NCBI GenBank assembly: GCA_947561715.1
Contig: OX387201.1
Coordinates: forward strand, 22,148,001-22,212,000
Length of the DNA: 64,000 nucleotides
Source: Ascidia mentula
Lineage: Eukaryota > Chordata > Ascidiacea > Phlebobranchia > Ascidiidae
Reading direction: 5' to 3'
In this document: positions 22,788 to 44,319 of the stretch, in pieces
How positions within the stretch are numbered: the first letter of the stretch is position 1
Layout: the number at the start of each line of letters is the position of its first letter
Notes under the pieces: generated by a model
Seen by the model: the letters and a program-made list of their open reading frames with translations, nothing else
The model's database searches: none
What the model was told of the DNA's origin: nothing
Made by a program: the position numbers and the translations under genes

Positions 22788-25700
22788 TTAAGCGCAGCAC
22801 GACCGACTTGTCTGTCGTTGTTGTTGGATATCGACCCCTGCATTGCCACCGGGTGCATCCTTGCACGGGGTCTGAAAAGAAAATAGATTCTGAGTGAGTT
22901 GGGGAAAAAATTAACACAACTTTGTTTGAAGTTGACACAATAAAAAAATAAAATATTTGGTGTGAAATTGATGGTTGTTTTCTCCTATCCCAGGTTTTGG
23001 TTGTGTTGTGACTTTGGTTGGCAAGGAAAGTAATAATCTGGTATTTCTTAGGACCTGACTTGCATGGGCAAAACCCACTGAATGGGAAACTTTATATACA
23101 CTAATATTCAAACATTATCAGGTATAAAAGGAAATGGGTTGGCGTCAGATTCAATATAAACAAACAAGCTTAACATGTTTGCTGTTTAACAAATATTTTC
23201 ATAAAACAAGGCAGGTTATCACCAACATCCTTTATACATGCATACAAAGTAGGATGGGGGGTCCTCACTCAAATACATTGTTTAAACCTCTTCCCATGTT
23301 TTAAACCTAAACCCACCAGAAGCCATAAAATGTGTAACAACACACAACAACAACAAACCTTATGCAATATATCAGTGGCCAGAGCAAAAAAGGCAGTTTC
23401 AATGTTGATGTTGTTTTTTGCGCTGGTTTCGTAAAACTTAATCCCGTGTTCCTTTGCGATCTGCAACACGTAAACATAATTACGATTATTTAAATTTAAA
23501 CCTAAATATTCTAATTTCACAATAATTGTTAAGAATGAGTAAATGTAAAATAAATTACACCCTTCTGTCTCTTTGACCTTCAGCTGGTTCAGAACAATGT
23601 TAAAATGTGGCATTGAATTAATATCATGTTATTGTAGATGAATGGGACAATGTTAAGTCCATTGTTTGGTTCTAAATTGGTCAGTACCCTCTCATATCTG
23701 GTTTGCAATAAACTAAACCAGCTATTTCACGACCTCTCAAGGTCAACGACAAGTGTGTTTACAAGGTGAATATGGGGGTTACCTGCTCTCCACGCTCCTT
23801 GCTGATCATCCTCTTGTCCTCCATGTCACATTTGTTGCCTAGCAACATTTTCTCAACATCCTCACTTGCATGCTGGACACATAAAGGTTGGTATTAAAAC
23901 ATCACCATATGCTAGACACATAAAGGTTGATATTAAAACACCACCATATGCTGGACACATAAAGGTTGGTATTAAAACATCAACATATGCTGGACACATA
24001 AAGGTTGATATTAAAACATCAACATATGCTGGAATCAAGTAAAGATCATCATGATTGCCAGATTGTCAATGGATTGGTTTCAACAAATAACTAGATTTTG
24101 GTTAAGTTTGACAAATAGAGAAAAGTTATCACAGGCAATTGGTCATTCAGGCAAAACCCTTTGCACATGTGTTTTTAAAGCTCACCCCATTTATTTGGTT
24201 TTAAAAGTTTTTTCAGGAATTTGTTCCCAATTTTTCCTCAGTGTAAATTTATATGAATTTAACAGATCCAAACCTCTTCTATGTTCCGAAGCCACTTTGA
24301 AATATTTTCAAAGCTCTTTGCATTTGTGATGTCATAAACGAGCATTATTCCATTTGCACCTCTGTAGTAGGATGTGGTGATGGTGTGGAACCTCTCCTGG
24401 CCGGCTGTGTCCCTGGAACCAAGAAATTTGTTTTTTAATGGAGTAACATAAGGATTCTAAAGTTTGTGATAAATAATAACATCACCATATTCATATTTTC
24501 TACACCAAAGTACAAATACAAGGGGATTTAAAAATTATTCTCTTTACATCCAAGCAGGGCATCGATTTTTTTCTTCGTATCGAACATCTTGAGAAAAATT
24601 GTCGTGCATGTCGAATAGTAAAAATGTCGTAACTGGTAACTAACGCATGAGAACGACCATGTTTCAAATTCAAGGGTGCTTGCACTTACATAAGTTTGGA
24701 ATACACGTTAAAATAACGACAAAACAATTGAAAACCTTGCATGTTATAGGATGCTATGTCTCTTTTAAGGTCCGATTGAACGAAAAATGCAACTTGTTTC
24801 GTAACAATGCCACGTGTTCGGTAACAATGCTCCATGTTTGGAAACAATAGTTAGTTTTAGGTTTAACGCCCTTTATTCACTGAACGTCAAAGTAAGTGCT
24901 GGTTGGTTTTTGCATAGATTTTGTCCAAAAATGTATTGCGGTTGGGTTTATTTAGCAATCTAAACAGACAAATTTATTTTGGGTGGGGATCCCGAAAGAT
25001 TATGATATTGAGTTTTCAACACTATGCAACCATTCAGTTAAAAGCTGTTGTTTAATAGTGACTTGAAATACAAATTTCTCCCCAAAAAATAGTTTGCGTT
25101 TTGAACTTAAACGACTTATACTGGCACCAGTGTCTTCGAACCACTTTTGCCACCAGCATGAAAGGCAAAAAATTGACAACTACATGTTAATGGGAAAATT
25201 ATTGCCGTCCAATCTTCAAAAAAGGAAAACTAGTAAGATCGATGTGAATATTGCAAGATTGGCGTGACCGATACGTTAGGCTAAATTGAGTAATTTAATT
25301 TATGGACTTTGGTAGATAACAATAGAGTTGGTCTGTTTGTGGTATTGTATATCGGTAACTTAAAATTTATTCACTTCTCCGTGTCAAACACTTAGAATGG
25401 CGAAAAAAGCATAAATCGACACCCTGCATCCAAGTACAACACTTCATAAACTCTAAAACGCGTAAATCTTGTCATAAAACCCTCCACATCTTAGCATCTG
25501 TAAATTTACATCTCATTCAAATGCTTCTTCCTGTGATGTCATACTTGCTTTGTTTTGTCACAGTGAATCATTTCACTGACAATATGCAGTCACATGACTT
25601 ACAACAATAACAGGCAGTGGTTGATCAAAGTTTGTAACACATTTTATCACCCAAAATCACTTAATGCAACAACTTACATTTTGAAATGCAACTGATGTCT

Positions 25701-26090
25701 AACAATAGAAACTACTCTTCACTGTTAAACGCTTTTGGAATTTAAAGGAGTTATAGGTCATGTTTGCACTTAACCATAAAGTTGGATAAACATAAAAACC
25801 TCATATGATGTAAAAATAATTGCTTAAACTTACCAAATTTGCAATTTGATTTTTTTTCCATTCAACTCTACTGTTTTGATTTTAAAATCGATTCCTGAAG
25901 TAAAAAAAAATTATAAACTCATTATTGAAAACATTATAATCGATTTGAAGATGCAAAACTCACCGATGGTTGAAATAAACGTGGTGTTAAAAGCATCATC
26001 AGAAAATCGGAAAAGAACACAAGTTTTTCCAACCCCAGAATCTCCGATAAGAAGAAGTTTAAACAGCAAATCGTAAGTCTTCTTGGCCAT
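22788..26090 (-). CDS. RAB10: Ras-related GTPase Rab10
   Basis: Small GTPase of exocytic, recycling and ER membrane traffic, membrane-attached by C-terminal prenylation. Six coding exons: 26090-25964, 25894-25834, 24412-24274, 23872-23783, 23460-23359, 22871-22788; lengths sum to 603 nt, giving 200 aa, the same as human RAB10. Motifs: P-loop GDSGVGKT, switch [39 protein letters not shown] and [11 protein letters not shown]. The first 40 residues match vertebrate Rab10 nearly perfectly, which separates it from Rab8/Rab13. The tail after DILHK is short, Gln-rich and ends SRSCCA, i.e. CCX rather than the CC of vertebrate Rab10; CCX is still a prenylation motif. The intron between exons 3 and 4 has a repeated splice-acceptor segment. 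Confidence 0.95.
23872..24030. repeat. 40-bp tandem repeat duplicating a splice acceptor
   Basis: Four units of TATGCTGGACACATAAAGG followed by TTG(G/A)TATTAAAACATCA. On the minus strand every unit ends AACCTTTATGTGTCCAG then CAT (one has TCTAG), the same sequence that forms the acceptor of RAB10 exon 4 at 23872. Confidence 0.9.
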
Positions 26091-28329
26091 AATTTTACCT
26101 TGCTCAAACAAGGTACAATACACAAACAGAAATTGCCTAAAAAGGTTTAATTTAAAATATTTTGTCAAATCTGCATAAGAAGAACCCCGTCAATACATGG
26201 ATTTGTTGATCCACAAAACATTATGAAAAGGATTGAATTCTGATAAAGAAATGAGTGTTTTAATGCTGGCATTTACACAACAGCCATATTACTTTATATG
26301 AAGCAGCTGTTTTTTATGATGTGACTTTGACATAAACATAGAAATCCCTTCAGAATGGACTTCAAGACACATAGTTTTGTAGATTGCCAGATGAATTTTT
26401 TTCCAATTTTGACTACCTACAATGAGAAGCTGATTTGTCTCAAAGCAAATTAGGAAAAAAATGAGTTTAAAGTGAAAATTTTCATAATGCCATTTGTAAC
26501 AAGATTGGGTCAAAACCTTCATTTGCATTCAACAAAGGGGAACAAAAAAAAAGAACAAAATAATTCGAAAAGTAGTATTTAAAAGAAAAAAAAGTTGCCA
26601 AAAGACATTTCCCAATTAGTAAGAAGTAGGATATGTTATTTATAATAATATAATTGAATCATTTGTATTTTGTGCAAAAAAACAATAAATGAACAATGAA
26701 CATAAAATGGCATAGGCACCGATAAAACGATGAAGGTTATTGAGTCAGGCGCCCATGTGAAGGTGATTTCCTCACGGAGAATGGTAGTTGGTCGTACTAT
26801 CCACTACACAATATAAAGCCAAACCAGCAAATATTGATGACATGACAGTATGACACCACCAATCTAACAACAAAGCGAAAAGGCAGAATAGTGTTCAACT
26901 GAAAAAGACATGGCATTGATCAGATATATTTACGACACTTATCCATAAATTCTTTGCACACACAACAAACATCTCCCAAAACTTTCTTACTTCAAGTTAA
27001 CAAAAATAATCCGCAACATCTTCCTAAATTTTCTCTTCTGTATACATTTTATTAATCCGCTCCATTTAAATCCATTTTCCTTGAATTTTTTTTCAGCAAA
27101 TTACGATTATTGCCTAAATTAAGGCTTACATTTTACCAATGTGTAATCTTTAACAAGATGGCTATTCATGCGGAAATTTTAAAGCAATTTTGATATAAAA
27201 CGTTTTAGTTTTGAACAAGAAGTCAGGATTAATTGTCAATACTGTGAGGTAGAAAATGACGTAATATATTAGGGCCCGCACCCCGTGACGTCACGAATCA
27301 CTCGTGACAAAAAGTCCAAACTCCGAAACAAATATTGTCGTTCACCAAACTGAATCTTAACGCTGAATTTAACTTATCTCGATCAGATTTCCGCAACGTT
27401 GTTTGTAATTGTTGTCACAAATCGTCACGCGTGACGTCAATACTGCTGCGTATTATCAACGAACTATTTCTATGACCGAACAATCACACCCGGTCGTAGA
27501 AAGCGCGGGGCCCGATTTGGAAAGACGTTTTAATTTTTTGCTAATTTTTGCTTGAATTAGGATAAAAATTCTACAAACAATGCGAAGACAAAACAAGAAA
27601 ATTGCTGACGTACAACTTAATGTGGTAAATCAAAAAATATATATTTTTAGCTTGTTTGGCTTTTGAAAATCTACATTGTTAAGTAGGTAAAATGCTTCTT
27701 TTTATGAGGCGCGTGATAATTAGATAAAATTGGTGAAAACCACGCACCACGTTGCTGTAAATTCTCACATTCCCTTCACTCCTTTCAGTCTTTGTAAATA
27801 TGCTGTGGAATTTTAAAATAGCTTCTATTTTAAATTTAAACTTACTTTAAAACAATAAAGCAGATTAATAAAAGAGTGATTTTGCACAAGAAGAATTTAT
27901 TGTGGAATTTGATTGCTAGTTTTCGGAAGATGAACTAGCAGAATAATTTTCAAGGACAGGTAATATATTAAATCTGGTTGACTTGCACATATTTCGACTG
28001 TTGTTATGACGTCATATTTTGTTCCTTGGATCAAAAAAAACTCTCTTTACTTCATTGTCAGACACAAAACCACCGCTTCCATTTAAAATATCAACACCAA
28101 GCAGCATACAAGAACACCTTGGCTGGTTTCCACGGTGTCAAGATGATGTCAATTGAGATCCATCGAATACAACCTTGGAGTCAAGGATTATTTCCACGGT
28201 TATTTGCCAGATGTATGTTCACCCGCCATTCCAAAGACATAAAAAATATATTGCAGACACTTAAACACGCAGACGTTTGTTGCGTTGTTCGCAAATTCCT
28301 TCTAAATTCTTCCTTTTTACTCCCAAGTA
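26091..28329. other. Intergenic, RAB10 upstream region
   Basis: Mostly AT-rich. At about 27270-27520 is a more GC-rich patch with GGGCCCG and two exact TGACGTCA palindromes (about 27287 and 27432), a candidate promoter. A plus-strand open stretch of 125 codons at 27978-28355, after CTTCATTGTCAG, overlaps the LINE 3' end; I could not assign it. Confidence 0.35.
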
Positions 28330-28342
28330 CTTTATGTGGTTG

Positions 28343-30624
28343 TCAGGCCACATAAGTCCTTCCGATAAAAAGTATTTTGGTTTGGTCATTATATTTTTTT
28401 CCGAAGTACATTGCATTGGATTTTGCCATGTTCACATAACACCCTGAATAATTACCAAAGCGGTTAAGTTCGTTAAAAGCTTCTTTGAAACTGCTTTCCT
28501 TTCCATCGAGAATGATTAACGTATCATCTGCAAATAGCGCAACCTTAATTTCCTGTTGACCTATGTTTACGCCCGCTATCATTTTGTTATTTTGTATGGA
28601 CAAATTTAAAAATTCTATACATATCACAAATAGAGTTGGTGATAGCGGGTCACCCTGCCTCACTCCTCTCTGCACATCAAAAGCGTTGGACATGTGATTA
28701 TTGTTTATGACCAAACATTTTGCTTCAGCGTAAAACGTTTCAACCCACTTAATCAAAATGTGTCCAAACCCAAACTTTTTTAAGGCTATTTTTATAAAGT
28801 TCCAGCTAAGGGAATCAAAAGCTTTGTAAATATCCAAAAAGAGTAAAGCCGCAGACTCTCCCGCTTGCTTTACATAGTCCATAACATCAAACAGAAGTCT
28901 GATATTGCCCCCAATATATCTGCTTTTTACAAAACCAACTTGCTCTTTCGAAATTACTGAGGGGAGAATCTTTTTTATTCGCATATTAATAGTTTTTGCT
29001 GCAATTTTGTAATCAGCATTTAATAAGGTTATAGGTCTATAACTCTCCGGGTACAATGGTTTTTTTCCAGGCTTAGGCAACAAGGTAACAACCCCCCAGG
29101 CCATTTGTCCAGAAAAGGATCCAATTTTACAAGCGTAGTTAAATGCCTCAACCATTTTGCCGTTCAAACATTCCCAGAACTTTTTGTAAAACTCAGCTGG
29201 AAACCCATCTAGTCCAGGCGACTTGTTGTTTTTCATTGATTTTAAAGCCCTCAGGCATTCTGCGGGAGTAACATCACAATCACATGACTCGCGATCAACG
29301 TCGCTTAACACTGGCGTGGGAATTGTGTCCATATAGTGTTTCACGTTTTTATTCGTTTGCGCTGGGTTAGTTTCTTTTTTATAAAGATTTTCAAAATATT
29401 CTGCGAGTTGCTGTAGAATCGCAGTTTGATCGGTTTGTATGTCATCTTTATGCATTAATCTAGTTATTGACTTTTTCTCCATACGTCTTTTTTCAAGATT
29501 TAAAAAATATGAATTATTTTTTCCCCCGTATTCAGCCCAACGTACTCTGCTTCTCACAATAGCACTTTTAGTTTTGTCTTCAATAAGACAATCATACTTA
29601 TCCTTCAGTTCTTGCCTTAACATGGTCGTCGCTTTATCGTGTGGCTGAGGTGCTATATTTAAACTTTCGAGTCTTGTCTCAATTTCTTTTTGTTTTGCAC
29701 TGGTTTGTTTACGTTTTACGCTGGAGAATTTAATCGTATGTCCTCGCAGGTTACATTTTAGGGATTCCCAAAGTGTTTGTGGTGATACAGTTCCATTGTC
29801 ATTGAAACGTAGAAACTCTGCCACCCACGTTTTAACTTTGAAACAATAATTTTTGTCATCGAGGAGGGAAGTATTAAATTTCCAATATCCTTGACCCCGC
29901 TTTACTTCATCTAAATTTATTTCTAGTTTAACTATGCTGTGATCGGAGCGGACGCTTGGGATCACTTCCGTGCTCCCACACTTTCCCAGAATATTATCGG
30001 TCACTAAAATAAAATCAAGTCTAGTGGCACAAAAAGGATTTTTTTGGATACGTGTGAAGGTTTTGGAATTTGGGTTTTTAACTCTAAAGACGTCATACAA
30101 TCCAATGTCCTCCATTATTTCTGTTAATTTTTTACTAGCACGCTTATTATTGTGTGGCGTTAAACTTCCTCCTTTATCCAAGTTGTTGTCAAAGACGCAG
30201 TTAAAATCTCCCCCGATTATGATGTTATCATTTTCAAACTCATTGCTAAGAGTCTGAAAAGTTTTTCTGAAAAAGTTTGGGTCGTCTATATTCGGGCCAT
30301 AGATGTTGCCTATAGTAAATCGAATATTATTTACACTGATGTCCAGATAGATAAAGCGGCCGTTTTCATCTACAATTTCTTTATGTTGCTTATACGACAG
30401 TTTTTTTGAAAACAAAACAGCGACGCCTCTACTGGTTGTAGTGCCGTGTGAAGCCACTATTTTATTGCCCCATTCTAACTCCCATTTTTTTAAGGTTCCC
30501 GGGGATGAATGTGTTTCTTGTATCAAAATTATATCAAACTTTTCTGGCGCAACAAATAAAATACACTTCTTCTTTTCCGGTTATTTTTCAATCCAGCGAC
30601 ATTGTATGTTATGAGCTTCAACAT
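28343..30624 (-). pseudogene. LINE ORF2: APE endonuclease and reverse transcriptase
   Basis: The start MLKLITYNVAGLKN (30624) is in a different frame from the main open frame (30526-28343, 727 codons), so one small indel lies near 30540. The endonuclease part has IQETH, IGNIYGPN, GGDFNC, LDFILV and RSDHSIV. The RT part has SYRPITLLNADYKI, FLDIYKAFDSLSW, RGVRQGDPLSP and the catalytic LFADDTLII. After SNAMYFGKK an A-run shifts the frame, and the WPDNHIKYLGV thumb motif lies in the next frame. It therefore cannot encode a full ORF2. Confidence 0.9.
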
Positions 30625-30743
30625 GATTGCAGAATAAGAGTGCACTTACTTTTGTATTAACCAGTAATATCCTGGCCTATATTTAAATCGTATTCAAATT
30701 CGTAACCACAGTTACATCTAAACGGTAAGCTGCGGGTCAGTGT

Positions 30744-31983
30744 TTACAAAAAAATCTTATCACAATCACAGTGCACCACTGTAACGTCGCATGACATGTT
30801 GTCACAATTTTTGTTCATACCTTTTTTGGGGATTGCGTTTAACGTTTCGCATGAGCAGGAAACGGCCGTCTTTTCACATTGGTGGCATTCTAATAATCCA
30901 TTCGCTAGTTTGTACTCAGGCTGGAATTTGTTGCAGCAAGGCATCAACGTCAACGTTAAACTGCATTCTGAACATGTGTTTTTTTTCGTTTTCTCTTCTA
31001 CTAAAAACGGTTCTGCATTGCCGGAACAACATAGATACACCACCGCGTACTAATGCTTGCAATGTAAGCACCAGTATTGTGTTGTTTCTGCATGTAGTCC
31101 TCCTTCTTTTTCGCAATTCGGGCATATGACTATAAAATCAGCGTCCGAAACGCTTTTAGGAAGTTTGTTCCTTCCAGCATTCTGCGGGCTTGTGCTCTCA
31201 CGTGGTCTTTTGGGCGTTGATTTTTGGGGCAAGTCAGCTTCTGGGCGTGTAATTATTTCGTTTTGTTGCTCCTGGTTTTCAGAGCGGTCAGTTCCTTGTT
31301 TTGTCTGGCCTTTAGGGTGATTTGCTTTTCGTGAACTCTGCTGTAGTTGAGTTTCTTTTGTTGGTTTGTCGAATTGTATTTCAGGATAGTCTTCTTTTCT
31401 CACCTCACAGTCCTTTTGTTTGTGGCCAATTTTGCCACAATATTTGCATGTTGATTCTTGTCCATTATACTTGACATAGAACTCAAATCCATCCACATTT
31501 ATATAGCTTGGTATTGGGTTTTTTTTCCAGGTCTTCTTTTTTCATTGTCGCAATCCTCATTCCAGTAAGTAAATTATTTTTCTCCTTTCGGTGGAACATC
31601 TTTTTTACTTCCCCATAACTGTCCTTCAGACCTTCAGCAATTAGTTCATTTGAAAAAGGGATGGGCACCCAACCAACAGCCACATTGATTAGGTCAGATT
31701 CATAAAGGCGTACCGTTTTAATGTTTTTTGTTCCTTGTAATGCTTCATAGAGCTTTACCACATTTTCTCTCGATGTGCATGTTACATCCACTTTGGTGCC
31801 TTTCATTTCTGCCACGCCAATGACGTTTTTCAAGTCATATTTTATTTCTTGAAATATTTTTAATATTTCATCTCTTGGTAATTTTGTAACAGTCACAAAA
31901 GTCAAACAGCAAGGCCTTTTAAATGAAGACTTGGCTGCCTTGCTTTTATTAGCTGCCTGAGCGTAGCTAGTTTTGTCCCTCTC
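30744..31983 (-). pseudogene. LINE ORF1: nucleic-acid-binding, zinc-knuckle and Cys-rich protein
   Basis: Likely start MERDKTSYAQAANKS (31983). First half (to about 31500) resembles the RRM-like part of Tx1/L1 ORF1 (LTFVTVTKLPRDEILKIF). An A8 run near 31520 shifts the frame; the other frame carries YINVDGFEFYVKYNGQ and a CCHC knuckle CKYCGKIGHKQKDC. A further Cys-rich region follows: CPNCEKEGG...YWCLHCKH, a TAG, then in the same frame about 100 more codons with CSEC, CHQC, CSC and CDCD patterns. Confidence 0.75.
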
Positions 31984-32100
31984 CATTTTGCGTCCGCACC
32001 CGACGCGCGCAACTTTAGAATCGGCCAATTTCACTTTCAACCCTGATGTGGCCAAGTTGTACTTACACGTGCGCCCCCTGGCGGTTGCATACAAACCTTC

Positions 32101-33148
32101 ATCAAGAATTCACCATGAAACGTAAAACATAAATTTGTTTCTGGGGAGACCGAAAGTTAACCACCCAGCATTAAAAGGTATTTAAACTGGATGATCCCGC
32201 TGTTTCCATACGATATTGTGAAGTTATTAGTTGTTTATTATGCGAACATGGTTGCAGGTTAGAAGACGCAAAAGCAATAAAAACAAAAGGAGAAAAGGAA
32301 AAAAAACGCTCACATGAGAAACGGAAGAGAAGCTGCCTAATATTGCAGATGTGATGACCTATATTGAACTCACAAGCAGCTTTATGACGTCATATAACAA
32401 ATTAATCAACGACGGTTTGTTTTAATTAATTTTAAATATTTAATTTGTTCTCTACATCATCCAACGTTGCTTAAAATCGCAATTTTTAAGTTTCACATTC
32501 AGCCAACAGCAATATTAACATAAAGTTATGAAAGCTAAGCAAAGAATTCCAGTGGGATTTTAACAAACATTATGTGGAGCGAATGCCGAAGCCAAACACA
32601 AAACGTTTTTAGCACAAATATCCTGTTATATACAAGTCTTAGTGGTTTACTATTTACATAACTATTTAACCGATATAAATTTAGGTTTAAGATTTCTATG
32701 GAATGTAACAGAGCAAATATAGACGTTAGTTCCGAACAAACAAACTTTAATTTCTCTTTAATGAAAAAATGACCAGAAACTCTGCATTATTGTAAACTTT
32801 TCTGCAGAAAACAAGATTTGCAGAAAAACTTTTAAAAATTCTATTTTGCAGAAGTTGTGGTGAGTTTCACAACTGTAGTTTCAACAATATTTTGTTGCTC
32901 CTAAAAGCCATGCGTTCACTGGGGAGTTTTAAGGAACAACACACAAAAATTAATTATTTAAAATATATAATTATTTGTTCCGGGGGAAAACAAAAACAAA
33001 CAATTAAAACATGAGATATGAGCTGGATCAAACAGGAAGGCACAATTGCCAGTGTTGATATCGTAGTGCAATCATTACTTAAACGATTCACTGGGATTTT
33101 TTCAAACTCTCCTAAGTGCAAGGGTGGATCCTAAAAGTTTTACTCATT
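32101..33148. other. Intergenic between LINE and Src-family gene
   Basis: AT-rich; includes one TGACGTCA (about 32384). The part adjoining 33148 is presumably the 3' UTR of the kinase. No other feature. Confidence 0.4.
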
Positions 33149-42030
<8,882 letters not shown>

Positions 42031-42200
42031 GTCACCTGAAAAATAAAACAGCTCTCTTGCACCACTTGTGGACAAAGAATTACAAATTAATCACCAGCAG
42101 GAGGAAAATCTTGAAGAGATTATTCTACACCAGCCACATTGCATTATTAATGGCATTTGTATAAAGAACATTTAAACTAAATTCATTTTCCCGTACTTAC

Positions 42201-42250
42201 CGGATTAATCAAATCTTCCAGTCAAAGCAGACACCAGGTTAATATTTTTC
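42201..42250 (-). other. Probable 5' non-coding exon of the Src-family gene
   Basis: A strong donor, ATCCG|gtaagtacgg, at 42200/42201, and the coding first exon is preceded by a good acceptor (TTATTTTTCAG|GTGAC ATG), so a leader exon upstream is expected. The 5' limit is unknown. Confidence 0.4.
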
Positions 42251-43983
42251 TGGCAAGTAGTTAGGAGGAAATGTACAAAAAATATTTTTTCTTAAAAATA
42301 AAATTAAAAACTCTGAAAAACATAAATGCATATATTCACATTGAGTCATGCAACCAACCAACAGCTGCTATATATATTTTTTGTGGGTTACTAAATTTGT
42401 CAAAGCAAAATCCCAGACCAATTTGTGTCGGTCACCTTCACAAAATTTTGTGGCCTTTGTAAGACCAAGCTGATGGCTATTTTGTCATGTACTTCTGTGC
42501 AACTAAGAAATATTAATTCATTGGCAACGAGTGACTGAACCATGTTTCAAAACACGAGCTTGAAGGCATTTTACTCTTTATCCCTGGTGTTGAAATCCTG
42601 GACATTTCCAGCAAAATTCTAAACTACGGGAACTTTAGTTTAGCCCATCTTTGTGTAAATGTATCAGGTACCTTTTTGAAAGATGAACTTGCCTCAAATA
42701 TTACATACAACGTAGAATGGAAGGGAAAACCAGAAATTACACAAGAACTCAATAAAATTAGATTAGAACTAAGATCGTCAACATTTCACACAACTACAAT
42801 TCCCTTTGAGGTGTTCGATGAAACAGGTTCTTGTGCAAGAAAATAGTAAAACTCTTCTCCAAAAACAACAAATAATAAAATGTTGAGTGTTCGTTTCTCA
42901 TTACCTCAAGTTAATTGGGAATAAATTTGACCTCTAAACATGGTGAAGAACATACAGATGATAAAACTTACTGCAGAGAATAAACAATCACACACAATCT
43001 AACCAGCACATATAAAAACTAGCAACTAATGAAAATCAACAGTAATATGAAAAATAGTCGTTGTATTGTTGTTTTACATTTAACAGGAGTTTAAACAACC
43101 CTCTCTCGCTTGTACAAATATTGTCTGACTTAATATTCACATGAAGGTAAACAATAGATTGTTTGATTGTTAGGTTTACAAGCCATTGTTTTTGGTAGAT
43201 TTAGGTACAACCTTGCTGGTAAATTTCTGGCAGTCGACAGACTCACCAAGCTACTCAATGTTCAACGCAAATTTTGCAAACGTCCGTGTTGACTAAAGTT
43301 TACCAGAATGTGAATCACCCAACAAGTAAACAACCTCAGCATTTTCTTACGAACATCAAACCTCAATGAACGAAAACTACAAGAGAACTTAACCAGATAA
43401 TGGATAATTATCTCCAGACGGAAATTTGCTGGCCCAATCCCAAGACATTTCGTCATAATCCAAACTTGTCAGTCATGATTTTTCAAAACATGCGAAGTAT
43501 CAAACACACCATACTGTAAATTAAATGTTTTTATTACCACATAGTTCCATATTTAACTTTAAACATCCTACGTGAGCATGAGAATTTTTAACTCAAAAGG
43601 TTGTTTGCTCACTTTATTCAGTTGAATCTTCACAAAATATTCATCTGTTTTTTTGCATCACTACTCGTCATATACGTTGCCGACAACAAAACGCAACAAC
43701 ACCAGTCGTCAAAACATCAACCGGTAATAACAAACAGATTCAAACTAAAACATGGTTTAACAAAATAACACAAAAAAATACACTCTTTATGTTTAAACAT
43801 TATTATAAAATATTTCATTTATTCCAGGCTTTTTCAAATATTTTGAGAAGTGTTGGTCAGATTGCAACTCATTCATTTCATTTCTTTCATTACTAAACAC
43901 CAATTTACCACGCAGGAAACAATAAGTTATTTGTTATGCCAAATCGGTCTGCAGACAATATGTGAAAAAATGTGGGTCTCTAA
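42251..43983. other. Intergenic upstream of Src-family gene
   Basis: AT-rich DNA, presumably holding the kinase promoter. No gene or repeat family recognised; short ORFs lack support. Confidence 0.35.
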
Positions 43984-43997
43984 CATTGCCTAAAATA

Positions 43998-44319
43998 AGG
44001 TTCACAGGCTTCGCAGCCAAGGCATTGCAGCCAAGCTGGATCAGCCACTTTTCCCGACAAGTCGGAGCGAAATCTGCAAAATCAAGCTCCCGGTGAGGTT
44101 TGAACTCACGACCCTGGACTAACTAGGCTCAACGCTCTACCAACTGAGCTACAGGAGCTCAGTGGTTTCACAGGGTATATTGTGGCCAAGGTACACTGGT
44201 GCGCAAGTGCACAACTTGTCAGGCGACCTTCACATGCGTAGAGGATCTTCACCACCGTAATCAGACAACGCAGAAGTAATGCCCTGCTTTCGCATAGCAA
44301 GGCAGGATCTCCCACTGCG
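43998..44319 (-). repeat. tRNA-type SINE copy C with intact target duplication
   Basis: 322 bp flanked by a perfect 14-bp duplication CATTGCCTAAAATA (43984-43997 and 44320-44333), as expected from LINE-driven retroposition. On the minus strand there is a head of about 160 nt, then a tRNA-like domain at 44158-44086, then an 85-nt tail ending in GCCTGTGAACCT. There is no poly(A) tail. Confidence 0.88.
44086..44158 (-). tRNA. tRNA-like domain of SINE copy C (not a functional tRNA)
   Basis: 73 nt. The acceptor pairs GCTCCTG with CGGGAGC, D arm/A box TAGCTCAGTTGGTAGAG, and T arm GTGAG-TTCAAAC-CTCAC are all good. The anticodon arm does not pair, so no anticodon can be assigned. It serves as an internal Pol III promoter rather than a tRNA gene. 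Confidence 0.6.

Larger units (their letters stand above)
28330..32100 (-). mobile_element. L1/Tx1-type LINE, broken and 3'-truncated
   Basis: Non-LTR retrotransposon on the minus strand with ORF1 (about 31983-30744) then ORF2 (about 30624-28343). The 5' limit near 32.1 kb is approximate. Sequence similarity ends just after the RT thumb motif KYLGV near 28330; the rest of ORF2 and the 3' UTR are missing. No target duplication could be defined. LINEs are usually truncated at the 5' end, so loss of the 3' part implies a later deletion or rearrangement. Confidence 0.85.

Noticed and set aside
23741-24060. CRISPR-like array in the 40-bp repeats
   Set aside because: The units are contiguous tandem copies without unique spacers, in a eukaryotic intron.
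27540-27640. Plus-strand start MRRQNKKIADVQLN followed by a GTAAAT donor as a new gene
   Set aside because: No continuing exon with matching phase and recognisable protein was found.
44086-44158. Functional tRNA gene
   Set aside because: Acceptor, D and T arms pair, but the anticodon arm does not, and the block is embedded in a SINE with a 14-bp target duplication.
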